Shown: positions 55,439 through 63,679 of the stretch, piece by piece | Position numbering within the stretch: position 1 is the stretch's first letter | Layout: every line of letters starts with the position of its first letter | Source of the DNA: Pseudomonas cuatrocienegasensis | Lineage (GTDB): Bacteria > Pseudomonadota > Gammaproteobacteria > Pseudomonadales > Pseudomonadaceae | DNA: 64,000 nt | Assembly: GCF_900110925.1 (NCBI RefSeq) | Contig: NZ_FOFP01000009.1 | Coordinates: 124,001 to 188,000 of the forward strand | Reading direction: 5' to 3' | Position numbers and translations under genes: made by a program | Notes under the pieces: model-generated | The model's database searches: none | What the model was told of the DNA's origin: nothing | The model's input: the letters and a program-made list of their open reading frames with translations, nothing else

Positions 55439-55729
55439 AGGCTACGGCCAAGCGCTGCTCCCAGTCTCGATCACGCGCACCTCAACATCTTCATCCCGCA
55501 AAGCTACCTGGAGTTCAGTCAGCCATTCGTTCCTAATGGCATAAACCATGTGTTCCAGATCGGCCACAAGGTTTGGACGGTGGCAGATGTCGCTCAGCGT
55601 TGGGCGGAGGTGTGTAAACCGCAGATGGATAATGACCTGTTGTTTCGAGACCCTGCAACGCGGATTGGCGCCATTTGCGCATCATTGATTTTCCCGAATC
55701 GAGTGCCCTGGTTTCTACTCAGCGATTGA
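55439..55729 (+). pseudogene. Truncated open frame before gajA
   Basis: A 96-codon frame open after the TGA at 55436-55438 and ending at TGA 55727-55729. It reads DHAHLNIFIPQSYLEFSQ, then HKVWTVADVAQRWAEV and so on, with normal-looking protein composition but no ATG before an internal one. It looks like the 3' end of a gene cut off at its 5' side, 56 bases ahead of gajA. I do not recognise the family. Confidence 0.5.
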
Positions 55730-55785
55730 GACCCCGATCGAGTTATGCTGAGTAGACACCGTTTTCGCCAAGGGAATGACGAGCC

Positions 55786-57390
55786 ATGATCACCAGAATT
55801 CACATCCGTGGTTACCGCATCTACAAAGATTTCAACCTTCTCCCCAACCCGAAAATGAACATTTTGGTTGGGGGCAATGACGCCGGTAAGTCTACCCTTA
55901 TGGAAGCGGTCTCCCTGGCCCTGAATGGCCGCATCGGGGGCCGGAATGTTCTTGAAGAATTGAACCCGCACTGGTTCAACACCGAGCTCGTGCAAGAATT
56001 TCTAGCGCAGCGAGCCGCTGGCAGGAAGCCCGCACTACCCGAAATCCTGATAGAGCTTTACCTCCGCGATGATGATGAATTGCAGGTGCTATGTGGTGCC
56101 GTGAACACAGCTGTCCCAACCCATGCATGCCCTGGCGTGTTTCTGAGGATATACCCCAACGAAGAGTACCAAGACATGCTTGATGACTGGCTCAAGGCTC
56201 CTAACGCCTTGCTGCCAGTTGAGTACTACGCCTGCGAATGGCGCTCATTTGCTGACCGGGAACTGACCAAGCGCCCGCGGGTGTTGTCGGTAGCAACCAT
56301 CGATTCCAGGACGGTCAAATCATCAGCGGGGGTGGATTACCACCTTCGTCAGATTTTGAGTGATCACTTAGAAACCAACGAGAAGGCTGAGATCTCGTTG
56401 GGTTTTCGAACGGTCAAAGCGTCGATGACCGACGGGGCACTGGCGACCGTCAATAGGCGTTTCTCTGCACTGGGGGCATCTTTGCAGGCCGAGCCCATTG
56501 CCTTGGCTATGGATCAGACATCCCGCACTTCCTGGGAAAGCGTTATCACGCCTCATGTAGACAATGTTCCCTTCTCGATGGCTGGCCAAGGTCAGCAGGC
56601 AGCGATCAAAATATCGCTCGCGATGAAGCGTCACTCGGCCAAAGCGAAGATCGTCATGATTGAGGAACCCGAGAATCATCTGTCGCACACCAGCCTGAGT
56701 ACGCTGCTTGAGCGAGTGGAGAAACTCGCCACCGACGACCAGCAACTGTTTGTATCCACCCACAGCACGTACGTGCTTAATCGCTTGGGCTTGAATGCTC
56801 TGCATCTACTGAGCCGGAACCTAGTATCGAAAATCACTGAGCTCGACCCCAGCACTGTCAGGTACTTTCAGCGCCTGCCTGGTTACGACACTCTCCGTCT
56901 AGTACTGGCGAGGAAGGTCGTATTGGTAGAAGGGCCGTCCGACGAGATCATTTTCGAAAAGGTGTTTTATGACTTGCATGGGGTGACGCCCATGGCAGCC
57001 GGCGTCGATGTTATCAGCATGCGCGGACTTGCACTGGCGAGGTGTCTTGAGCTGTGCGCTGCCGTCGACAAGCCGGTCGCGGTGATGAGGGACAACGACG
57101 GCATCGAGCCAGCCGAGCTGCGCGTGGCGGTTGTGAAATGGCTGGATGGCAAGAAGCGCGAGCTCTTCATTGGCAAGGTAAGCGATGGACATACCCTCGA
57201 ACCGCAGCTGATTAAGGCGAACGGCGAAGCTCATCTCAGAGAAGTGCTTGGGATCACTGACAAAGCTGACCTGGTTACGTGGATGACGCGGGCGAAAACT
57301 GAAGGTGCTCTGCTTATCGCGGAGTCCAACAAAGCCCTTAAAGCCCCGGCTTACATGAGAGAGGCGGCGGGGTTCATCCAGAATGCCTAA
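55786..57390 (+). CDS. gajA: OLD-family nuclease, GajA-like
   Basis: Protein of 534 residues. An ABC-type ATPase comes first (GGNDAGKST at 29-37, IVMIEEPENHLS) and a Toprim nuclease domain after it (VVLVEGPSDEIIF, VMRDNDGIEP). This is the OLD design; followed directly by a UvrD-like helicase gene it is class 2 OLD, the Gabija arrangement. In Gabija, GajA cuts DNA when nucleotides are depleted. It is slightly shorter than the well-studied Bacillus protein. Overlaps gajB by eight bases. Confidence 0.88.
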   Translation: MITRIHIRGYRIYKDFNLLPNPKMNILVGGNDAGKSTLMEAVSLALNGRIGGRNVLEELNPHWFNTELVQEFLAQRAAGRKPALPEILIELYLRDDDELQVLCGAVNTAVPTHACPGVFLRIYPNEEYQDMLDDWLKAPNALLPVEYYACEWRSFADRELTKRPRVLSVATIDSRTVKSSAGVDYHLRQILSDHLETNEKAEISLGFRTVKASMTDGALATVNRRFSALGASLQAEPIALAMDQTSRTSWESVITPHVDNVPFSMAGQGQQAAIKISLAMKRHSAKAKIVMIEEPENHLSHTSLSTLLERVEKLATDDQQLFVSTHSTYVLNRLGLNALHLLSRNLVSKITELDPSTVRYFQRLPGYDTLRLVLARKVVLVEGPSDEIIFEKVFYDLHGVTPMAAGVDVISMRGLALARCLELCAAVDKPVAVMRDNDGIEPAELRVAVVKWLDGKKRELFIGKVSDGHTLEPQLIKANGEAHLREVLGITDKADLVTWMTRAKTEGALLIAESNKALKAPAYMREAAGFIQNA

Positions 57391-58456
57391 CCATTTGACG
57401 CTGGCCGTTGCGGGCGGCAGAAAGACGCAGGGCTTGGTGGATTATTGCCGGCAAGCAACTGATCGTAAGATCGCAGTGCTCACTTTCACACAAATGAACC
57501 AGCAGGAAATTCGCTCGCGTTTAGCGAGCCAGGCGGGCGATAGCAGCACGCTGGAGGTCATGGGTTGGTACACCTTCCTGCTTCGTCATTTTGCCCAGCC
57601 ATTCCTACGGTTCAAATTCCCTAAAGATCGAGTCAAGGGCTTTGACTTCGAAGGCAGACCATTCGAGCGTGCTGTGGGCAGAAGCAGGTTCATGGACTCA
57701 GGAAATCGGTTGTACGCATGCGAACTCGGCAAGCTTGCCTTTGAACTCATGGAGGCGACGCCAGCGCTCTTACACAGGCTAGAGTGCATCTACGACGAAA
57801 TTTTGATCGATGAAGTCCAGGATCTCGCCGGCTTCGACTGGGAAATCCTGGAGGTGCTGCTCGGCTCTCAAATCGATGTGCGGATGGTGGGGGATGTCCG
57901 GCAGGCTGTTTTGTCTACAAATCCTCGTGGCAAAAAAAACAAGAAATTTAGTTACGCCGCATCGCTTGAATGGTTCAGAGATAGAGAAGCGGATGGCCTA
58001 CTCACCATCGCCTACGCGACCATAACCTATCGGTGCAGAAGCGAGATTGCCGCTTTTTCCGACACCATTTTTGACGCTAGCTGGGGCTTTCCTGGCACCA
58101 CCTCGGAGAACTTTGACGAGACTGAGCATGATGGCGTATTCCTTCTACATACTCAGCATGTCGATGAGTACGTAGACCGATATAGACCGCAATGCCTAAG
58201 GCATTCGGTGAATTCGGCGAAGAACCTCAATCTGGATTTTCAGAATTTCAAAGGAGTAAAGGGGGCAACGTTCGACCGAGTATTGATCGCACCCACTGCC
58301 AACATCGAAAGCTTCATCAAGAAGGGCACAAACTTAGAGGCTGCGGCTGCAGCGGCGTTCTACGTCGCGGTAACTCGCGCCCGACAAAGCCTGGCCATCG
58401 TTATCGACAAGGTCGGCATGTCGACATTGCCGGTATGGGCTCCGCAGGTTCGATAA
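57383..58456 (+). CDS. gajB: UvrD-like helicase, GajB-like, compact
   Basis: Protein of 357 residues, shorter than typical GajB (near 500). SF1 motifs: LTFTQMNQQEIRSRL (Ia), ILIDEVQDL (II), VKGATFDRVLI (V), FYVAVTRARQSL (VI). Motif I reads VAGGRKTQG instead of AGxGxGKT, so two glycines of the P-loop are lost although K-T remains. Partner of gajA by overlap. It may sense DNA ends and have weak or no ATPase. Confidence 0.85.
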   Translation: MPNHLTLAVAGGRKTQGLVDYCRQATDRKIAVLTFTQMNQQEIRSRLASQAGDSSTLEVMGWYTFLLRHFAQPFLRFKFPKDRVKGFDFEGRPFERAVGRSRFMDSGNRLYACELGKLAFELMEATPALLHRLECIYDEILIDEVQDLAGFDWEILEVLLGSQIDVRMVGDVRQAVLSTNPRGKKNKKFSYAASLEWFRDREADGLLTIAYATITYRCRSEIAAFSDTIFDASWGFPGTTSENFDETEHDGVFLLHTQHVDEYVDRYRPQCLRHSVNSAKNLNLDFQNFKGVKGATFDRVLIAPTANIESFIKKGTNLEAAAAAAFYVAVTRARQSLAIVIDKVGMSTLPVWAPQVR

Positions 58457-58486
58457 CAGCTGGGCGGAGGTTTACAGGCCTTTGGA

Positions 58487-58512
58487 GGGCTCTGCAGGAG
58501 TTTGCAGAGCCC
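58487..58512. terminator. Hairpin between gajB and the CoiA-like gene
   Basis: GGGCTCTGCA (58487-58496) and TGCAGAGCCC (58503-58512) form a perfect 10-bp stem with a six-base loop in the gap between converging genes. It lacks a long T-run, but its place suggests a two-way terminator. Confidence 0.55.
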
Positions 58513-58537
58513 ACTTTGGTCAGAGTATGAGACTGTT

Positions 58538-59488
58538 CTACTTATCGTATTTGGACGGCAGAGGGCAGTCGTAGTTGACATCGATCATGTCAAGATTTCT
58601 CAGATTGAAATTTGCGTAGTCACGTCCATTCGACGTCCGTACTGTGGGCTGGCCGTAGAGGAAAACGAACGCTGTCGGCTTGTCCTTCTCGGCGATCTTG
58701 GAAAGCCTCACCGCCATCAGGTTTTTGAGCTTGTAATTTTCAATGAGCGCGTCGGAGACGTAGCATGAGGTTATAAGGCTGTCATCTCCTCGCTTGAAAC
58801 TCTTTTTGAATTTGATTCGATAGCCATTATTGGCTTTCGTGCGGTCGACATACGCCCAGCCGTAGTAAATGATGGGGTGGTTAGGCAGGTCGTGTAGATC
58901 CTGCTCCCAGATGCATTTGAAGATGCTGGCATAGGGCACGTCCTGCCCGGCGATGTTGAGCCGTCGAAACTCAAGGGTCTCATCAGAACGGTACCGTATG
59001 TATCTGCTAACCACAGAGCGAACAGAGTAGATGGGGCCGACTATGCCTGACTCCCCTAGCTTCGAGGTATAGGGTCTGGTGCTTTTGGCCCGTTTTTTCG
59101 CAACATGAACGTCCGCGCCTGGCTCGACCGAGTGCTCGTCATAGTAAGAGGCAGGCCGTTCGAGCTTGAAGACATCCACGATGGACTGGTCGACTGTTCT
59201 GCGCTCCTGCCCGTCCATTTCAGCGGGCTCGAGCTCTAGGTCGACGGGGTCACCATTAGCGATTCCGCAAGCGTCACTGTGGGTTCCATAGACTTTGAAA
59301 TGAGGGACTACCTTCATATTCTGGACGTCTTTGTCCAGATTTGCGCAGGTCACCTGGGCGGAGCAGTCAGCAGCCGGACACACAAATGCGCGCTTGTCAG
59401 TAATTACCCCAGACCAGAACAAATCATAGGCGCGATCAGGGTCGACGAAGTCGTTAGCTTCAATGCTGTAGGCCACATCCAATGACAT
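58538..59488 (-). CDS. Unknown protein with CoiA-like zinc finger
   Basis: Protein of 316 residues. The N-terminal part has FVCPAADCSAQVTC followed by VPHFKVYG and HSDACG, which is the C/H pattern of the CoiA-type zinc finger seen in competence and nuclease proteins. The remainder has no family I recognise. No membrane segment. It sits between gajB and XRE; whether it belongs to either system is unclear. Confidence 0.65.
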   Translation of the reverse strand: MSLDVAYSIEANDFVDPDRAYDLFWSGVITDKRAFVCPAADCSAQVTCANLDKDVQNMKVVPHFKVYGTHSDACGIANGDPVDLELEPAEMDGQERRTVDQSIVDVFKLERPASYYDEHSVEPGADVHVAKKRAKSTRPYTSKLGESGIVGPIYSVRSVVSRYIRYRSDETLEFRRLNIAGQDVPYASIFKCIWEQDLHDLPNHPIIYYGWAYVDRTKANNGYRIKFKKSFKRGDDSLITSCYVSDALIENYKLKNLMAVRLSKIAEKDKPTAFVFLYGQPTVRTSNGRDYANFNLRNLDMIDVNYDCPLPSKYDK

Positions 59489-59800
59489 AGTTCACCAAGT
59501 CACTTTGAACTGTCTGAAAAGTGGTCACCACTATCGGCCATTGCCTCGTTAATGAGCCAGTGCCTTAATGCGTGACCATCGTCTAATGAGCTCGGCAGGG
59601 ACGTGGGCGGGTAGATGACCACATCGTCACATTCAGCAATACAGCCTTGCTCCGCGCCAATGCCCAACCGGGCAGGGCGTCCATCCAGGAATTTATCCAC
59701 ACGGCTTGGCCGAAGGAGCAGGGCTCCTACCCGAATTGGTAGCGCTGGACTGTCTCAGCAGACGCTCTACCGCAGCGGTGGACTGCACCCAGCTCTGGGC
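59489..59800. other. Gap with doubtful short frame
   Basis: A 312-base stretch before the XRE gene. A 66-codon minus-strand frame (59700-59500, starting MDKFLDGRPARLG) is possible but without a ribosome site or known family. No repeat or RNA was found. Confidence 0.35.
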
Positions 59801-60079
59801 TCACGAAAGCTCTGAAAGCTCCTTGCGAACGCGACAAAGAATCTGATCAATGCTCTGATCAGAGCAATGAAGAGCATAGGTATAGAGCAGCAAAGAAACT
59901 GGATGCACATCCATTACTGCCGCAATTTCGTCAAGCTTGTCCAGCGTAGGACTTTTTAGTCCTCTCTCGAGGGTGCTCAGGTAGGTTCTGCTACTTACCT
60001 CGGAGAAATCCTCCTGCGTCAGGCCGTGACTGGTTCGGGTTTGTTTCAACGCCTGGCCAAAGGCCTTTCTCAGCTCCAT
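59801..60079 (-). CDS. XRE-family regulator
   Basis: Protein of 92 residues with a Cro/C1-type helix-turn-helix at about 8-62 (LKQTRTSHGLTQEDFSEVSS, RTYLSTLERGLKSPTLDKL). The C-terminal 30 residues form a short helical tail, likely a dimer piece. Divergent from the 60161 gene over three copies of a CATTTTG box, so it probably represses both. Confidence 0.9.
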   Translation of the reverse strand: MELRKAFGQALKQTRTSHGLTQEDFSEVSSRTYLSTLERGLKSPTLDKLDEIAAVMDVHPVSLLLYTYALHCSDQSIDQILCRVRKELSELS

Positions 60080-60153
60080 TTTGCTTATCTCGCAAAATGA
60101 GTGATAAAGCCCTCTCGCGCCCTTTAGGACTACAATCTATAGTGTTCATTTTG
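60077..60153. promoter_or_regulatory. Operator boxes of the XRE regulator
   Basis: CATTTTGC (60077-60084) and GCAAAATG (60092-60099) make a perfect dyad spaced by seven bases, overlapping the XRE start codon. A third copy, TCATTTTG (60146-60153), lies just ahead of the divergent gene. TATAGT at about 60138-60143 could be its -10. Confidence 0.55.
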
Positions 60154-60160
60154 AGCGGCG

Positions 60161-60604
60161 ATGGCCATGTTCAGAACGCACAAGCAGGCTGAGATAACCG
60201 GATTTGACGTCGCTACGCTCTCTTGTGAGGGCATCCAGGTATGGCGTTACATTGAGCAGGCTCTCCATTGCCCGTGGCTATATGTCTCCTGTCTTGAACC
60301 AGGTGCTGAGCTATCAATGCGTCGAATGCTGTTGATTGCGGACATCCATCTGTTTGAGGATTTCCTGAGTCAAGATGACGGTACCAGCACTGTGATAGAT
60401 AGGATTCAACTAGTAAGCCCTAGCTGGTTAAATCTAAGTTCAAACTGGAAAATGGAAGAGCTAGCCAGTCTGAGCGAGGTGCAGGATCATCACGGCAAGC
60501 ATCTGGCGTACATATATGGAATGGCCGACGGTAATGAATATTGTGAAGGTCACATCGAAAAGAAAGAAACAATAAAGCAAAGACGGATATATAAAAAATC
60601 TTGA
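60161..60604 (+). CDS. Hypothetical protein divergent from XRE
   Basis: Protein of 147 residues with no recognised domain. A second ATG at 60167 is possible. Composition is AT-rich toward the 3' end (a basic KKETIKQRRIYKKS tail). Its promoter overlaps an XRE-type box, so it is probably controlled by that regulator, and the 60624 gene follows after 19 bases. Confidence 0.6.
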   Translation: MAMFRTHKQAEITGFDVATLSCEGIQVWRYIEQALHCPWLYVSCLEPGAELSMRRMLLIADIHLFEDFLSQDDGTSTVIDRIQLVSPSWLNLSSNWKMEELASLSEVQDHHGKHLAYIYGMADGNEYCEGHIEKKETIKQRRIYKKS

Positions 60605-60623
60605 CCAGACTACTGGAGAGTCT

Positions 60624-61094
60624 ATGAGCATCGGCTGCAAAACGGATGAGGGATTTCTGTCTCTTTATAGGAGGTTCTATAGCAGTCCTCTAGGTAACGT
60701 CTCCATTGAGCTTCTGAAGGAGCTTGCATTAGAGTTTTGGTATGGTGATCTTGATATCGAAAAGCTAATCAATCAAGAGCTGACAAGCGGGCGCTTAACT
60801 TCTTTGCAAGCGAGAAGAGCTATGTATCTTGTAGATAGAATGATTAGTTTTCCATGCTTGAGTCGCAACAAAGCAAAGCTGCTGAAAGATATAGTTAAGC
60901 TGCAAGGAGTAGGATTAAAATGCACTCCACCCTCAAGAACAGCCGAGCAACTATTTAAAGAGCACAAGCTAGATAAAAAAGCATTTGAGTGGGGTCTTCA
61001 GGACGATATAACTATACAGATGAAAAGCCTGCTTGAGTACCAGACTCGGCACTTTGCAGCAGCAACAGGAAAAAAGACAGGCTATTCCGAATAA
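60624..61094 (+). CDS. Hypothetical low-GC protein
   Basis: Protein of 156 residues, mostly helical, rich in Lys and Leu, with clearly lower GC than the core genome. GGAGAG lies before the ATG. No domain recognised. Likely in a transcript with the upstream hypothetical gene; its end meets the TnpC-like gene tail-to-tail. Confidence 0.6.
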   Translation: MSIGCKTDEGFLSLYRRFYSSPLGNVSIELLKELALEFWYGDLDIEKLINQELTSGRLTSLQARRAMYLVDRMISFPCLSRNKAKLLKDIVKLQGVGLKCTPPSRTAEQLFKEHKLDKKAFEWGLQDDITIQMKSLLEYQTRHFAAATGKKTGYSE

Positions 61095-61144
61095 CTTGAC
61101 CCGCGTCTATGTGTATTTTCCGAAAACCTCTATATTTACGACTT

Positions 61145-61555
61145 TCACGTGCTGCCGGCTGAATATTTACGCAGCGGCGCGAGGACTTCCTCTACATCTA
61201 ACCCCCTCACCAAGCAACGATGAGAAATCAAACATAAAGCCTCAAAGAGTTGATCGCGTTGTTTGAGCAAGTCAGCATTCTCTGACTGCAGGTACTTTAT
61301 CCGCTCTTCAAAAGTCCTGCGGCGGCGTTCTCGGTCAGGATCTTTGCCACTTTCCTTTAGTTGTACGACTCTAGCTTGGTCTATGCTCTCACCCCGCTTA
61401 CCCACCAAGGTTGCACGACTCGTCAAACCCAAGCGTTTTTGTACCTCGGAGCGTGATATAGGTGCAGATTCAAGTCCCAAGCTGATCATCTCGGCGAGGA
61501 GGGTATCAATAGCCTCATCCAGAGCAGCCCCTCTCAATAATTTCTGTTTAATCAT
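61145..61555 (-). CDS. TnpC-like coiled-coil protein
   Basis: Protein of 136 residues with a helix-turn-helix-like part (SRSEVQKRLGLTSRATLVGKR) and a coiled coil (FEERIKYLQSENADLLKQRD). Size, features and place after two tyrosine recombinases match TnpC of Tn554-type elements, which helps orient or stimulate transposition. It starts six bases after the large recombinase stop. Confidence 0.7.
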   Translation of the reverse strand: MIKQKLLRGAALDEAIDTLLAEMISLGLESAPISRSEVQKRLGLTSRATLVGKRGESIDQARVVQLKESGKDPDRERRRRTFEERIKYLQSENADLLKQRDQLFEALCLISHRCLVRGLDVEEVLAPLRKYSAGST

Positions 61556-61561
61556 AGGTCT

Positions 61562-63679
61562 CTATTCCTCTGAAACTGAGCTTCGCCGCTGAGTTTCCTT
61601 GGAAGCAGTGATAGGGCGCCCTGAAGGAAATACCTGACGCGCTCCCGTCCCAAAATCACTTGCAAGTGCTTTCTGCAAATTTTTAAGCTTGTGCTCCTGA
61701 TCCTCCAGCCAGACGTCAGTGCCAGCTTCACCGCTACCAGCGTCGCGCATAATGATGATGGATTCCGCCAGCCTATCCGCTTGCTCTTGGAGATTCTTCT
61801 TCTCTGATGGCGTTCCCAGCATGTGTAGATGTGAACAGTCATTCCAGCATTGCAGATGCTTAGGGCAGGGGGCCTGTGAAAAATCATGGACACAACCGCC
61901 AAACGGAGTGATATGTAACGCCGTAGCGTGGACAGTCAAAAAAGTTTCAGCGGTAGTCATACCCTTGCTCTGTAAGACTGCATGATAGCTGTCGGTTAAA
62001 GCCCCTTGGATCGTCCCCTTTCTAATTTCTGTATGAAGAAAATCAATGCGGTCACGATAACTGTTGAACTTTAAAAAACCCTGATGAGCAGTGGTGTCCT
62101 CTTCGATAGTTGAATGCTGGTAATACTTATTTTGTTCCAAGCGTTTTCGCCCCAGCGCCAGAGCCTGCTGGACATCGCTCATGCCTGTCAGGTGATAGAT
62201 GGTATTGCGCCAGTGCCGTGGTTGGTGACTGGTCAAGCAAATTGGCGAACCATCTGCCTCAACCAATGAGCGTCGAGCAAAGATAGACGGGAGCCTGGGA
62301 TCTGCTCCAAGGCCCCGATTAATGTCAACGAGAGTTACACGCCGCGGGATAGCTCGAAATACATTCTCATCACGGCCACCAAATCGGAACTGGCCGTCAA
62401 AACAGATCGCAAGTGTTTCGCTGGTCCTGAGCACAATACGATTTTTACCCGCGATATATTCTGTAAGCACCGAGTGTGCTTTAAGCTTTGGAGCAATCAG
62501 ACGTTCAATTTCACCTGCCAAGTATCTCCGCCGCTTTATTTTTCCTCGTTGAACGGGCGACTCACTGCCATTCGGAAAAATCCCATTGCGGGATAAATAT
62601 AAATAAAGATTCCTGCCGTATTCTTGTTCGTTACTAAAACCCAGCCATTCCATGACCTGATCGTCCGTTAATAGTTCTTCTGGCGGGTATTTCCATATAC
62701 GCCCCGGATTCTTTTCTTGCCAATTCGCAATTTCCCTCTGCTCTGATGTCAGTGCCTTTAATCGCTCAATTGCACGCTTCGCTAGAGGAATATCGCTCTC
62801 CGCTAGCCAATGCACTCGAGATTGAAATTGTTTTTCTGCAAAGTATCTTATTCCGCATTCAAGAATAGGCTTGCCGTGAGCGTCAACTATGATATTTCCT
62901 TCAGTATCTTTGATATTCCTTTCTACCCAGCAGTCAAAGGGTATGACAGCAATCTCATTACCCCGTTGCCCTGTTGCGATCAATAAATCAATCACACGCA
63001 GCAAGATTTCCTCGCCCTCACTGCAGGGGTTATTCGAGCATAGGGCATACGCTTCCATCGCCTCGAGAGAAGGTAGTCGGTCATTAGACTTTCGCTGTTT
63101 TACCGCACGGTCTGGATCATGCAATGAAATATAATCGTGGCGGAGTTTCTCTGGTCTCGCATCATGCTCAAAATGTATAGCGATCTCGGTTAGCTGGTGG
63201 TTATCAATCGTATTCGCGATTACTTGTAGATGAGAAATTGCGTCATAAAAATTTTTGTAGCCACTTTCACGGAGAAAACCTACGACACGGTCGAAATCGC
63301 CCTGCGTCAATCGTGCGGGGTCAGATACGCCGCGCTCAAACAATGGGTTATAGAGTCGGCGGACGGCAATATTGTATGCAACCACCATCGAAAACTTCAG
63401 ATTTCGCGTGCGTTGCAGATATACAATCAAGGCCTTGCTAAATTCTTGAAATTCGAAGGGGAGTGGCCCTTTGTTCGGGGCAGGATAACCTGTCTTCTCG
63501 AGGGACTGTCGATGGGTCTCGAAGGTAAGTGTATGTTTGCCAGGATCTCTCTGCGGTAGCCAATTACCGATTTCCCACAGTGGTTCCGACCACTTAGTTG
63601 AAATCGGTAATGACTGAAAAATCGCCTGTTCCTGCGTAATAAATCTTTCGAGGTTCTGCCTTGCATTAGACAGCTCCAT
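61562..63679 (-). CDS. Large tyrosine recombinase, TnpB-like
   Basis: Protein of about 705 residues. Catalytic signs are ATGQRGNE (first Arg), LTSHQPRHWRNT (H-x-x-R) and KYYQHST (nucleophile Tyr). After them comes a cysteine-rich end (GGCVHDFSQAPCPKHLQCWND), seen in TnpB of Tn554-like elements. The ATG at 63679 is preferred over 63688 because AGAGG is then nine bases away. It overlaps the upstream integrase stop. Confidence 0.9.
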   Translation of the reverse strand: MELSNARQNLERFITQEQAIFQSLPISTKWSEPLWEIGNWLPQRDPGKHTLTFETHRQSLEKTGYPAPNKGPLPFEFQEFSKALIVYLQRTRNLKFSMVVAYNIAVRRLYNPLFERGVSDPARLTQGDFDRVVGFLRESGYKNFYDAISHLQVIANTIDNHQLTEIAIHFEHDARPEKLRHDYISLHDPDRAVKQRKSNDRLPSLEAMEAYALCSNNPCSEGEEILLRVIDLLIATGQRGNEIAVIPFDCWVERNIKDTEGNIIVDAHGKPILECGIRYFAEKQFQSRVHWLAESDIPLAKRAIERLKALTSEQREIANWQEKNPGRIWKYPPEELLTDDQVMEWLGFSNEQEYGRNLYLYLSRNGIFPNGSESPVQRGKIKRRRYLAGEIERLIAPKLKAHSVLTEYIAGKNRIVLRTSETLAICFDGQFRFGGRDENVFRAIPRRVTLVDINRGLGADPRLPSIFARRSLVEADGSPICLTSHQPRHWRNTIYHLTGMSDVQQALALGRKRLEQNKYYQHSTIEEDTTAHQGFLKFNSYRDRIDFLHTEIRKGTIQGALTDSYHAVLQSKGMTTAETFLTVHATALHITPFGGCVHDFSQAPCPKHLQCWNDCSHLHMLGTPSEKKNLQEQADRLAESIIIMRDAGSGEAGTDVWLEDQEHKLKNLQKALASDFGTGARQVFPSGRPITASKETQRRSSVSEE

